Shown piece by piece: positions 18,491 through 26,511 of a stretch of DNA of 48,424 nt. Numbering within the stretch: position 1 is the first letter of the stretch; the number at the start of each line of letters is the position of its first letter. A program made the position numbers and the translations under genes. Origin of the DNA: an uncultured Pelagibacteraceae bacterium (GTDB lineage: Bacteria; Pseudomonadota; Alphaproteobacteria; Pelagibacterales; Pelagibacteraceae). The DNA is taken from assembly GCA_902536005.1 (NCBI GenBank), contig CACAVT010000003.1, forward strand, positions 1-48,424, in the 5' to 3' direction. The notes under the pieces were generated by a model that did no database searches, had not been told where the DNA came from, and saw only the letters and a program-made list of their open reading frames with translations.

Positions 18491-19614
18491 TGAGTGATGA
18501 AATTAAAAAAGGCTTACTTGGAATTGTTGTGGATGAAACTGAAGTTTCAAAAGTAATGCCAGAAATAAATTCTCTTACTTATAGAGGATATGCTGCTCAA
18601 GATTTATGTGAATACTGTAGGTTTGAGGAAGTTGCTTATTTAATTTTAAATAAAGATCTCCCAAACACGCTTGAATTAAGAAAATTTGAAAAAGAGGAGA
18701 GAAACAATAGGGAGTTAACTAAAAATTTATACGAAATAATTAAACATATGCCAAAAAAATCTCATCCAATGGATGTTGCTAGAACTGCTGTTAGTGTTAT
18801 GGGATTAGAAGACAAGGAAACTACAGATTCTTCTCATGAAGCAAATATGAGAAAAGCATTAAGAATTTTTGCAAAAACTCCAACCGCGTTGGCAGCTTTT
18901 TATAGAATTAGAAAAGGAAAAAAAATAATCAAACCAAAGAAAAACTTAACTTTTGCTGAAAACTTTTTCTATATGTGTTTTGGAAAAGTTCCTCAAAAAG
19001 AAATTGTTAAAGCATTTGATGTTTCTTTAATTTTATATGCTGAGCATAGTTTTAATGTTTCAACATTCACAGCTAGAACAATTACAAGCAGTTTGTCTGA
19101 CATACATGGCGCAATAACAGGAGCGATTGCCAGTTTAAAAGGACCTCTTCACGGTGGAGCTAATGAAGAAGTGATGCATATGATGAATAAAATTAAAAAG
19201 CCTGAAAATGCATTAAAATGGATAAATAACGCCTTAAAAAATAAAGAAGTGGTTATGGGATTTGGACATAGAGTTTATAAATCAGGTGATTCTAGAGTTC
19301 CAACCATGAGGAAGTATTTTGCAAAAGTTGCAAAAATTAAGAAAGATAAAAAATTCGAGAAAATTTACGATATTGTTGAAAGGGTAATGATAAAAGAAAA
19401 AAATATATATCCTAATGTAGACTATCCTACAGGACCTACTTATCATTTAATGGGATTTGAAACCGATTTTTTTACCCCAATATTTGTCATTTCAAGAATA
19501 ACAGGTTGGTCTGCTCACATAATGGAGCAACATGCTGCTAACAAACTTATTAGGCCTTTGGCTAGTTACAAAGGTAGTAAGCATAGAAAAGTAATGCAGT
19601 TAAATCAAAGATAA
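18490..19614 (+). CDS. prpC: 2-methylcitrate synthase
   Basis: Condenses propionyl-CoA with oxaloacetate. The 374-residue protein is of the citrate-synthase fold, with catalytic His in GPLHGGANEEV (near 220) and GFGHRVYK (near 258), and the Asp in GFETDFFTPIF (near 314). The length and the start KGLLGIVVDETEVS are those of the short PrpC/GltA2 type, and its place after prpD-prpB decides between methylcitrate and citrate synthase. Its stop is one base from the stop of a convergent lipoprotein gene. Confidence 0.93.
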   Translation: MSDEIKKGLLGIVVDETEVSKVMPEINSLTYRGYAAQDLCEYCRFEEVAYLILNKDLPNTLELRKFEKEERNNRELTKNLYEIIKHMPKKSHPMDVARTAVSVMGLEDKETTDSSHEANMRKALRIFAKTPTALAAFYRIRKGKKIIKPKKNLTFAENFFYMCFGKVPQKEIVKAFDVSLILYAEHSFNVSTFTARTITSSLSDIHGAITGAIASLKGPLHGGANEEVMHMMNKIKKPENALKWINNALKNKEVVMGFGHRVYKSGDSRVPTMRKYFAKVAKIKKDKKFEKIYDIVERVMIKEKNIYPNVDYPTGPTYHLMGFETDFFTPIFVISRITGWSAHIMEQHAANKLIRPLASYKGSKHRKVMQLNQR

Positions 19615-19615
19615 T

Positions 19616-19789
19616 TTAATCTAAATCTAAATCTCCACAAGTAACTTTTGTAAATACACATGTAGTGTAATGGTAAGTAGACTTAACATCTTTTACTACT
19701 CCAAGTGCGGTTCCTTCAACTGTTCCAGTTACCGTATTACACCCTGATAAAGTAAGAAAAAAAAATATTATATAATATTTTTTAAACAT
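19616..19789 (-). CDS. Small lipoprotein downstream of nrdB (57 aa)
   Basis: I found this short gene by translating the nrdB-prpC gap. The 57-residue product starts MFKKYYIIFFFLTLSGC: a basic N-terminus, hydrophobic core and lipobox LSGC with the acylated Cys at position 17. A mature part of only about 40 residues follows, with two further cysteines and an acidic LDLD end. Signal peptidase II processing and membrane anchoring are expected. The ATG lies five bases after the nrdB stop, so it is probably the last gene of nrdA-nrdB-lipoprotein. Function unknown; it recalls small entericidin-like lipoproteins only in architecture. Confidence 0.8.
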   Translation of the reverse strand: MFKKYYIIFFFLTLSGCNTVTGTVEGTALGVVKDVKSTYHYTTCVFTKVTCGDLDLD

Positions 19790-19794
19790 TTGAT

Positions 19795-20802
19795 TTAACT
19801 AAAAGCTTCTGCCCAAGTACCCTGTGTTGAGGCTTTAGAATATTCGGTTGCTCTACCTTCGAAGAAATTCATATGCTCAACTGCATTAAGCATTGTATCC
19901 AACCAAGTTAGTGGATTTTTTTGAACATCATAAATTGGTTCTAATCCTAATTGGATAAGTCGTCTATTCGCAATGAACCTAATATAATCTTTAACTTCTT
20001 GAGCGGTTAAACCTTCCATTGGACCCATTTCAAAAGCTAAATCGATAAAAGCGTCTTCATGCTCAACAATTATTCTACAAGCTTCATAAAGTTCTTTTTT
20101 AAGTTTAGGTGTCCAGATTTCAGGATTTTCTTTTATAAACTCTTTAAAAATTCTAATCATAGAATTACAATGAAGTGTTTCGTCTCTTACAGACCAAGTA
20201 ACTATCTGCCCCATTCCTTTCATTTTATTGTGTCTTGGAAAATTTAATAAAATAGCAAAACTTGCAAACAACTGCAATCCTTCAGTGAACGCGCTAAACA
20301 CTGCAACTGTTTTTGCAATATCCTCTTTAGAATTTACATTGAAACCCTGCATATAATCATACTTATCTTTCATCTCTTTGTATTTCATGAAAGCCGAGTA
20401 TTCTGATTCAGGCATGCCGATCGTATCAAGAAGATGAGAATATGCTGCTACATGAACTGTTTCCATTGCAGCAAATGCTGTCATCATCATTAATACTTCA
20501 GTTGGTTTAAATACAGTTGTGTAATGTCTTAAATAACAATTATTAACCTCTACATCTGCTTGAGTGAAAAATCTAAAGATTTGAGTTAATAAATTTTTTT
20601 CTGATTGAGACAGATTTTTTTGCCAATCTCTAACATCATCTCCTAAAGGGACTTCTTCTGGCAACCAATGAATTCTTTGCTGAGTTAGCCATGCATCATA
20701 ACACCATGGATATCTAAAAGGTTTGTACACTGGGTTTTCTACTAATAGACCCATTTTTTTTGGTTGAATAATCTCTTTATTAATTTTTTCTGCTACTGAC
20801 AT
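19795..20802 (-). CDS. nrdB: Class I ribonucleotide reductase beta subunit
   Basis: Houses the metal cofactor and tyrosyl radical for deoxyribonucleotide synthesis. Start set at ATG 20802 (335 aa): a GAGGAG Shine-Dalgarno lies eight bases upstream inside the nrdA end; an in-frame GTG at 20811 sits too close to it. The ferritin-like ligands are visible: ETVH in AAMETVHVAAY near residue 112, the Glu in FTEGLQLFA near residue 172, and RDETLHC near residue 206. The Tyr in ETVHVAAY is spaced exactly like the radical Tyr of E. coli NrdB, so a tyrosyl-radical enzyme is likely. It overlaps nrdA by ten bases. Confidence 0.96.
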   Translation of the reverse strand: MSVAEKINKEIIQPKKMGLLVENPVYKPFRYPWCYDAWLTQQRIHWLPEEVPLGDDVRDWQKNLSQSEKNLLTQIFRFFTQADVEVNNCYLRHYTTVFKPTEVLMMMTAFAAMETVHVAAYSHLLDTIGMPESEYSAFMKYKEMKDKYDYMQGFNVNSKEDIAKTVAVFSAFTEGLQLFASFAILLNFPRHNKMKGMGQIVTWSVRDETLHCNSMIRIFKEFIKENPEIWTPKLKKELYEACRIIVEHEDAFIDLAFEMGPMEGLTAQEVKDYIRFIANRRLIQLGLEPIYDVQKNPLTWLDTMLNAVEHMNFFEGRATEYSKASTQGTWAEAFS

Positions 20803-22733
20803 GATAAACACTCCTCGTACTCTGGCTGCTCGTTAGATTGTTGATTTTTAGATTTATAAACATTTGCTGTGATATCAGTTAATTTAGCATCATTGATATT
20901 TTCAGCTCTTTGAATTGATTTTGATCTACAGTAATAAAGGCTCTTTAAGCCTTTCTTCCATGCATCAAAATGAATTTTATGTAATTCCTTTTTATGAACA
21001 TCTGCTGGTAAAAATAAATTCACTGATTGAGCTTGGGAAATATAAGGTGTTCTATCCCCACTTAATTCAATTATCCAATTTTGATTAAGCTCAAATGCTG
21101 TTTTAAATACATCTTTTTCTAAATCAGTTAAGAAATCTAGATGACTAACAGATCCTTGATTAGTAGTGATTGTAGACCATGTTTCGTCATCGTTTTTACC
21201 GTGATTTTGTAATATTTCTTCTAAATATCTATTTCTAACATTGAAAGATCCTGACAAGGTTTTGTGTGTGTAACTGTTTGCTGCAATAGGTTCTACTCCT
21301 GGAGATGCTCCACCACAAATAATTGAAATAGAAGCTGTTGGAGCTATTGCTGTTTTGTTTGAAAATCTTTCCTTATAGCCATACTCAGCTGCATCTGGAC
21401 AAGCCCCTCTTTCTTCAGCCAAATCTTTAGATGCTTGATTTACTTTTTCATCAATATTTTTAAATATTTTTTTATTCCATGATTTTGCCATTACTGACTC
21501 AAGAGGAATTCTATTTTTTTGTAAGAATGAGTGAAAGCCCATTACACCTAAACCAACACTTCTTTCTCTTTCTGCTGAATATTTTGCATCTTTAAACTGA
21601 TCAGGTGCTTTATTAATAAAGTCTGATAAGACGTTATCTAAAAATTTCATCACATCATTAATCATATCTGGATCATCTTTCCATTCATCATACTTTTCTA
21701 AATTTAAAGAGGATAAACAGCATACAGCAGTTCTATCCCTTCCATCTTTATCAATTCCTGTTGGTAAAGTTATTTCGCTGCACAAATTAGAGGTTTTAAC
21801 TGTAAGGTTTGCTAACTTATGGTGCTGTGGAATTTGTCTATTAACAGTATCAATATAAATAATATATGGTTCTCCTGTTTCTATTCTTGCAGTTAATAAT
21901 CTAATCCATAAATTTCTTGCTGAAATAGTTTGTTGTATGGATCCATCAGCAGGACTTTTTAATGCCCATTGCTCGTCAGTTTCAACTGCTCTCATAAATG
22001 CATCTGAAACTAAAACACCATGATGTAGATTTAGTGCTTTTCTATTTGGGTCTCCGCCTGTAGGTCTTCTCATCTCTATAAATTCTTCGATTTCAGGATG
22101 ATCAATTGGAAGATAACAAGCTGCTGATCCCCTTCTTAATGAACCTTGACTAATTGCCATCGTCAATGAGTCCATAACTTTTATAAAAGGAATTATTCCA
22201 GAAGTTTTTCCAACTCTTCCAATTTTCTCTCCAATAGATCTTAAGTTACCCCAATAACTTCCGATACCACCACCCTTAGCAGCAAGCCAAACATTCTCAC
22301 TCCAAAGATCTAAAATACCACCCAAGCTGTCAGAAGCCTCATTTAAAAAACATGAAATTGGTAAACCTCTTTTAGTTCCACCATTTGATAAAACTGGAGT
22401 AGCAGGCATAAACCAAAGGTTGCTGATATAATTGTAAATTCTTTGTGCATGTAAATTATCATCAGAGTATGTACTTGCTACTCTTGCAAATAAATCTTGG
22501 TAAGATTCGTTTAACCCTAAATATCTATCCTTTAAAGTTGCTTTACCAAAGTCAGTAAGGTTTGCATCTCTTGATCGATCAATTTTAATTATAATGCCTT
22601 TATCATTTTGAAATAATTCTGTTTCATTATTTAAGGAAAAGAGATCAGGCTTATTTATTTTAGAAACTTCTTTAACTGCTGGGCTATATTCAGAGACAGC
22701 TTTTTTAAGGGCTTGAGAAAGAATCTTATTCAT
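20793..22733 (-). CDS. nrdA: Class I ribonucleotide reductase alpha subunit, no ATP-cone
   Basis: Catalytic subunit reducing ribonucleoside diphosphates. At 646 residues it lacks the ~95-residue N-terminal ATP-cone found in E. coli NrdA, so dATP activity-site inhibition is probably absent or takes another form. Seen: SNGGTKRGLPISCF (active-site Cys near 128), TSNLCSEI (Asn/Cys/Glu radical site), a Cys in CCLSSLN (pair of the first), the Tyr pair in LYYCRS near residue 605, and the C-terminal redox swivel CLSCQ. It is the first gene of the operon with nrdB. Confidence 0.96.
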   Translation of the reverse strand: MNKILSQALKKAVSEYSPAVKEVSKINKPDLFSLNNETELFQNDKGIIIKIDRSRDANLTDFGKATLKDRYLGLNESYQDLFARVASTYSDDNLHAQRIYNYISNLWFMPATPVLSNGGTKRGLPISCFLNEASDSLGGILDLWSENVWLAAKGGGIGSYWGNLRSIGEKIGRVGKTSGIIPFIKVMDSLTMAISQGSLRRGSAACYLPIDHPEIEEFIEMRRPTGGDPNRKALNLHHGVLVSDAFMRAVETDEQWALKSPADGSIQQTISARNLWIRLLTARIETGEPYIIYIDTVNRQIPQHHKLANLTVKTSNLCSEITLPTGIDKDGRDRTAVCCLSSLNLEKYDEWKDDPDMINDVMKFLDNVLSDFINKAPDQFKDAKYSAERERSVGLGVMGFHSFLQKNRIPLESVMAKSWNKKIFKNIDEKVNQASKDLAEERGACPDAAEYGYKERFSNKTAIAPTASISIICGGASPGVEPIAANSYTHKTLSGSFNVRNRYLEEILQNHGKNDDETWSTITTNQGSVSHLDFLTDLEKDVFKTAFELNQNWIIELSGDRTPYISQAQSVNLFLPADVHKKELHKIHFDAWKKGLKSLYYCRSKSIQRAENINDAKLTDITANVYKSKNQQSNEQPEYEECLSCQ

Positions 22734-22766
22734 AAAAGTTAATATATTTTGTTATTAATACGAAAA

Positions 22767-22782
22767 CAACTATATGTTGTAG
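22767..22782. promoter_or_regulatory. NrdR-box-like site
   Basis: The core CTATATGTTG (22770-22779) matches nine of ten positions of the known NrdR box core CWATATATWG. It lies about 35-50 bases before the nrdA ATG and covers the predicted -10 box, the classic repressor position. NrdR usually binds two boxes about 30 bp apart; weaker matches sit at 22740-22749 and near 22801, neither convincing alone. Confidence 0.5.
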
Positions 22783-22796
22783 GCGTTTGCTGTAAA
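22769..22796 (-). promoter_or_regulatory. Promoter of nrdA
   Basis: On the minus strand, TTTACA (plus 22791-22796), a 16-base spacer and TATAGT (22769-22774) form a good sigma70-type promoter. Start of transcription is expected near 22762, giving a leader of about 29 bases to the nrdA ATG at 22733. Confidence 0.55.
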
Positions 22797-22800
22797 TATA

Positions 22801-22816
22801 CTAAATAAGTATTTAG
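22801..22816. repeat. Perfect inverted repeat in the nrdA upstream region
   Basis: CTAAATA-AG-TATTTAG is a perfect 7-bp inverted repeat with a two-base centre, lying just upstream of the nrdA -35 box and about 100 bases before the divergent phosphohexomutase gene. It could be an operator or a second regulator half of the NrdR region. The rest of 22734-22912 is unstructured AT-rich sequence. Confidence 0.35.
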
Positions 22817-22912
22817 ACAACAGAACATTTATAGAACGCGACAATATGATAATCAATAAAAAAATTAAATTTTTTCCAAGAAATTAACATAAAAAGGTTA
22901 AGTAAATACCTA

Positions 22913-24367
22913 ATGAATCAAAACATAAAAATAGATCCCTATGGTTTCAGAGAATATGACGCTCGTTGGTTGTATGAAAAAGACATAAATTCAGCTGGAA
23001 TAGAGAATCTTGGTAAAGGACTTGGAACACAAGTAAAAATTCATACTAAAAAAGAAAATCCAAGTATCATCGTTGGACATGATTATCGATCTTATAGCGA
23101 AGAAATAAAAGCTGCTCTAAAAAAAGGATTACTATCAACCGGATGCAACATAGAAGATATAGGTCTGTCCTTATCACCAATGGTTTATTTTGCACAATTT
23201 AATTTAGACGCAGATGCAGTTGCAATGGTTACAGCAAGTCATAATGAAAATGGTTGGACTGGTGTAAAAATGGGAATCAAAAAAGGACTAACTCATGCAC
23301 CTGAAGAAATGAAGGAATTAAAAGAAATTACCTTAAATGAAAAATTTACAAAAGGCGTAGGTAATGAAAAACAAATAAAAGATTTTGATAAAATTTATAA
23401 AGAAAACCTAATTAGTAAAAATAAAATTAAGAAAAAAATAAAAGCTGTAGTGGCTTGTGGAAATGGAACAGCAGGTGTTTTTGCACCAGATATTCTAAGA
23501 GGTATTGGATGTGAAGTAATAGAGTTAGATTGTAACCTAGATTGGAATTTTCCTAAATACAATCCAAATCCAGAAGATCTAGAAATGCTTCATGAAATAG
23601 CAAAGATAGTTAAAGAAAACAAAGCTGATATTGGTTTTGGCTTTGATGGTGATGGAGATAGGGTTGGTGTTATTGACGACAAAGGTAATGAAATATTTTC
23701 AGATAAAATAGGGCTTTTAATAGCTAGAAATTTATCAAGTAAACATAAAAATTCAAAATTTGTAGTAGATGTTAAATCAACTGGTTTATTTTCAAAAGAT
23801 AAAATCTTATTAGAAAACGATTGTGAAACAATTTATTGGAAAACAGGTCATTCTCATATTAAAAGAAAAGTGAACACTGAAAAAGCATTAGCTGGTTTTG
23901 AAAAAAGCGGTCATTTCTTTTTTAATCAACCTTTAGGATATGGTTATGATGATGGAATTAATTCAGCAATTCAAGTATGTCACTTATTAAATAATCAAAA
24001 TAAAAAAATGAGTGAAATTATTAGTGAATTACCTAGTACATTTCAAACACCAACCATGGCGCCATTCTGTAAAGACGAAGAAAAATATTTAGTTGTTGAG
24101 GAGCTAGTACAGCAAATTAAAAATTTAAAAGAAAACAAAACTGAAATAGATGGCCAAGTTATTAATGACATTTTAACTGTTAATGGAGTTAGGTTTTCAT
24201 TTGAAGATGGTTCTTGGGGGCTTATAAGAGCTTCTTCAAACAAACCATCTTTAGTTATTGTTACTGAAAGCCCAACATCAGATGAAAGAAAGAAAAAAAT
24301 CTTTGATTTTATTGACGATTTGTTACAAAACACAGGTAAAGTCGGTGAATATGATCAGAAAATTTAA
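22913..24367 (+). CDS. Phosphomannomutase/phosphoglucomutase
   Basis: Interconverts hexose 1- and 6-phosphates for glycan precursors. The 484-residue alpha-D-phosphohexomutase has the phosphoserine loop TASHNENGWTG near residue 105, the metal loop FGFDGDGDRVG near residue 245, the sugar loop GFEKSGHFFF near residue 330, and a C-terminal phosphate-binding RASSNKPSL near residue 440. The layout resembles AlgC/ManB-type PMM/PGM more than GlmM, so a role in the local GlcNAc pathway is possible but unproven. It overlaps the convergent coiled-coil gene by four bases. Confidence 0.88.
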   Translation: MNQNIKIDPYGFREYDARWLYEKDINSAGIENLGKGLGTQVKIHTKKENPSIIVGHDYRSYSEEIKAALKKGLLSTGCNIEDIGLSLSPMVYFAQFNLDADAVAMVTASHNENGWTGVKMGIKKGLTHAPEEMKELKEITLNEKFTKGVGNEKQIKDFDKIYKENLISKNKIKKKIKAVVACGNGTAGVFAPDILRGIGCEVIELDCNLDWNFPKYNPNPEDLEMLHEIAKIVKENKADIGFGFDGDGDRVGVIDDKGNEIFSDKIGLLIARNLSSKHKNSKFVVDVKSTGLFSKDKILLENDCETIYWKTGHSHIKRKVNTEKALAGFEKSGHFFFNQPLGYGYDDGINSAIQVCHLLNNQNKKMSEIISELPSTFQTPTMAPFCKDEEKYLVVEELVQQIKNLKENKTEIDGQVINDILTVNGVRFSFEDGSWGLIRASSNKPSLVIVTESPTSDERKKKIFDFIDDLLQNTGKVGEYDQKI

Positions 24368-25467
24368 TTCTTTAAATTATCTTCATTATTTTTATTTTCT
24401 AAATTTTCGTTATCAGTTTTAGTTTCTAAATTATCGTCATCCTGATTATTTTCTTGTTCAGGAGTTTCGTCGCTATAAAACTTTCTAACCAATTCCTCCT
24501 CTTTAAGTCTTTGTTCTTCATCAAATTTTTTCTCCCACTCTTTCATTCGCCTATTTTCCTCATCTTCTCTCTCTTTTTGAGCAATTTCAGCTAATCTAAT
24601 TCTCTCGTTTTCTTCATCAATTCTTTTTTGTTTTTCCTCCTCTATTTTCAATTCTCTTTCTCTTTGACGTCTTTCATTTTCTTTATTTATTCTCTCACGT
24701 TCAGCTTCTTTAAGTTCTTTTTCTTTATTTCTTAATTCCTCTTCTTTCGCTCTTTGCTCAGCCTCTTCTTTTAAAATTTGTCTTTGGATTTCTTGTTGTC
24801 TTTCAGTTTCTAGATCTCTTAATCTTTCTTCCATTTCTTTAAGTTTTTCTTGCTCATATTTCAGCTTCCTGGCTGCTTCTCTTAATCTTTGTTCTTCCTC
24901 AAGTCTATTTTTCCTTTCAATTTCTTTTAATCTTATTTTTTCTTGTCTTTCTTTTTCTTTTTCATCTCTTCTCTTTTGAGCTTCAATTTCTTTGTTTTTT
25001 AATTGTTCCTCTTTAATTTTAATATTTTCTTCTCTAATTCTTTGTCTCTCTAACATTTTTAGCCTTAAATCCTCCTCTTTAAGCTTTCTGGCTTCCTCTC
25101 TAAGTTTTCTAGATTCTTCGTCTTTAATTTTTTTCTGTTCTATTTTAATTCTTTGAGCTTCTACTTTTTGTCTTTTTTCTTCATTCTTTTTTTCTTGCTT
25201 TTCATTTTCAATGATTAATTTTCTTTGAAAAAGAAGTTTCTTTCTTTCTTCTTTAAGTTCATCTTGTTTAGCTTTTTTTGCTAATTTTTTTTCTAAAATT
25301 AATTCTCTTTTCTTCTCTTTCTCTAATTGTTTTTGTAATGCTAAATCTTTTTTAACTTTGTTTTTTTTAAATTCTTTTAAGAGCGAGGAAAACTTATTTT
25401 TAGTTTTATCTATTGGATCAAATAAATTTTTTTTAATATTTTTATTAATATCTTTTATTGAAACCAT
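24364..25467 (-). CDS. Long charged coiled-coil / single-alpha-helix protein
   Basis: No domain family recognised. The 367-residue protein is almost entirely Lys, Glu, Arg, Gln and Leu from about residue 40 to 330, with repeated EE/KK/RR blocks and no Pro in that span, so one very long helix (coiled coil or single alpha helix) is expected. It has no signal peptide or membrane segment, so it is probably cytosolic. The first 40 residues (DPIDKTKNKFSSLLKEF) are less repetitive. The last 35 form an acidic Asn/Asp/Glu tail after KFYSDETPEQ. It resembles the helical parts of TolA or IF-2 only in composition. It overlaps the phosphohexomutase gene end by four bases. Confidence 0.75.
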   Translation of the reverse strand: MVSIKDINKNIKKNLFDPIDKTKNKFSSLLKEFKKNKVKKDLALQKQLEKEKKRELILEKKLAKKAKQDELKEERKKLLFQRKLIIENEKQEKKNEEKRQKVEAQRIKIEQKKIKDEESRKLREEARKLKEEDLRLKMLERQRIREENIKIKEEQLKNKEIEAQKRRDEKEKERQEKIRLKEIERKNRLEEEQRLREAARKLKYEQEKLKEMEERLRDLETERQQEIQRQILKEEAEQRAKEEELRNKEKELKEAERERINKENERRQRERELKIEEEKQKRIDEENERIRLAEIAQKEREDEENRRMKEWEKKFDEEQRLKEEELVRKFYSDETPEQENNQDDDNLETKTDNENLENKNNEDNLKN

Positions 25468-25532
25468 TTTTTAAAAGTATCAATTAGAATAATAACACTA
25501 AATATTATGTGTGGCTAAATTGAGTTTTTTTT

Positions 25533-25680
25533 TCAGACTAAATACAACTTAAGATTGTCTGATTTTAAATTAGTTAATAAAATGCATTTTCAACTAATAA
25601 GTGTTCTTAAATATTTAAAGAATCACTTAGTTTGAATTTGTGAGGTGATGGAGGGAGACTGAAATCACCTCTTTTTTTTT
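25533..25680 (+). ncRNA. Candidate structured small RNA: four tandem hairpins with terminator
   Basis: The 218-base gap 25468-25685 contains four consecutive inverted repeats. H1 pairs 25533-25538 with 25557-25562 (TCAGAC/GTCTGA). H2 pairs 25569-25575 with 25592-25598 (ATTAGTT/AACTAAT), with a self-complementary AAAATGCATTTT inside. H3 pairs about 25598-25610 with 25614-25629 (TAAGTG/CACTTA plus an inner stem with single-base bulges). H4 pairs 25642-25649 with 25664-25671, followed by nine T. The T-run side fixes the + strand, yet no + strand gene ends here: both flanking genes are on the minus strand. A self-standing RNA of about 150 bases is the simplest reading. The 5' end and promoter are not resolved. 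Confidence 0.5.
25642..25680 (+). terminator. Rho-independent terminator
   Basis: A perfect 8-bp stem (GAGGTGAT with ATCACCTC), a 14-base purine-rich loop and nine T at 25672-25680. It is the only textbook intrinsic terminator seen in the window. It points along the + strand and so cannot serve the flanking minus-strand TauE-like gene, whose stop is at 25686. Confidence 0.75.
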
Positions 25681-25685
25681 GCTTG

Positions 25686-26471
25686 TTATAATTTTAAGTA
25701 TTCGTAAAAAAATTTAATCGAAACTACTAAAAGAAAAATTCCAAAAAACTTACTAATTTTATTCTTATCAATACTGTGTACTGTTTTAGCTCCTATCCGA
25801 GCCATGAAAGTTGTAATTGGTATAAATATTAAAAATGCTGGTATGTTTATAAAACCAATACTTAGTGGAAGACTAGAATTTAAAAAACTTCCTGAAAGAA
25901 GAAATCCTATTGCTCCAAATAGAGCAATTAGAAAACCTATAGCTGCTGCACTCCCTATAGCTTTATTTATTGAATAACCAAAAAACTTAAGGATAGGTAC
26001 ATTCATTACAGCTCCTCCTATACCCATAGGAGCAGATATAAACCCAACAAGAAAACCAAGAATTACTTTTAAATGTAATTTCATTTTAACAATTATGTTT
26101 TGCTCCTTTTCTTTAATTAAAAGTAAGTAAATTCCTAAAAATAAGATCATTATAGAAAAAAATAAAACCAAAGATTTGGTTTTTAGAGAAGCTGCAAAAA
26201 CAGTTCCAACAATCACTCCTAGCACAACAAAAAGACCGTAATTCTTTACAATATCAAAATCAACTGCTTTAAATTTATGATGTGTTAAAACTGAAACTGT
26301 AGAGGTTGGTATTATGATTGCAAAAGAAGTTCCAACAGCAAGATGCATTACATATTGAGGATCAATTTCTAAAGACCCAAAAATAAAATATAAAAAAGGA
26401 ACAGTTATCAACCCTCCACCTATACCAAATAATCCAGCCACAAAACCTACTGGAATAGCTGTTAAAGCCAT
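25686..26471 (-). CDS. TauE/SafE-family membrane permease
   Basis: The 261-residue protein has about eight hydrophobic segments and the duplicated TauE/SafE glycine motif: GLFGIGGGLITVPFL near residue 14 and SAPMGIGGAVMNVP near residue 146. The family exports or imports sulfonates, sulfite or related organic anions, but the substrate is not readable from sequence. No sulfonate genes are adjacent. It has a spacer of 40 bases to dusA upstream, with a possible TATATT -10 box. Confidence 0.8.
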   Translation of the reverse strand: MALTAIPVGFVAGLFGIGGGLITVPFLYFIFGSLEIDPQYVMHLAVGTSFAIIIPTSTVSVLTHHKFKAVDFDIVKNYGLFVVLGVIVGTVFAASLKTKSLVLFFSIMILFLGIYLLLIKEKEQNIIVKMKLHLKVILGFLVGFISAPMGIGGAVMNVPILKFFGYSINKAIGSAAAIGFLIALFGAIGFLLSGSFLNSSLPLSIGFINIPAFLIFIPITTFMARIGAKTVHSIDKNKISKFFGIFLLVVSIKFFYEYLKL

Positions 26472-26511
26472 TAATAAAATAATATAACTGTATTCGTTTG
26501 TTAGAATTGAA

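Noticed and set aside
20803..20811. GTG start of nrdB three codons earlier
   Set aside because: The GAGGAG ribosome-binding site is correctly spaced only for the ATG at 20802.
25582..25635. 17-residue + strand reading frame (MHFQLISVL...) inside the hairpin region, suggesting a leader peptide
   Set aside because: No + strand gene follows to be attenuated, no ribosome-binding site precedes it, and the bases are explained by the stems.
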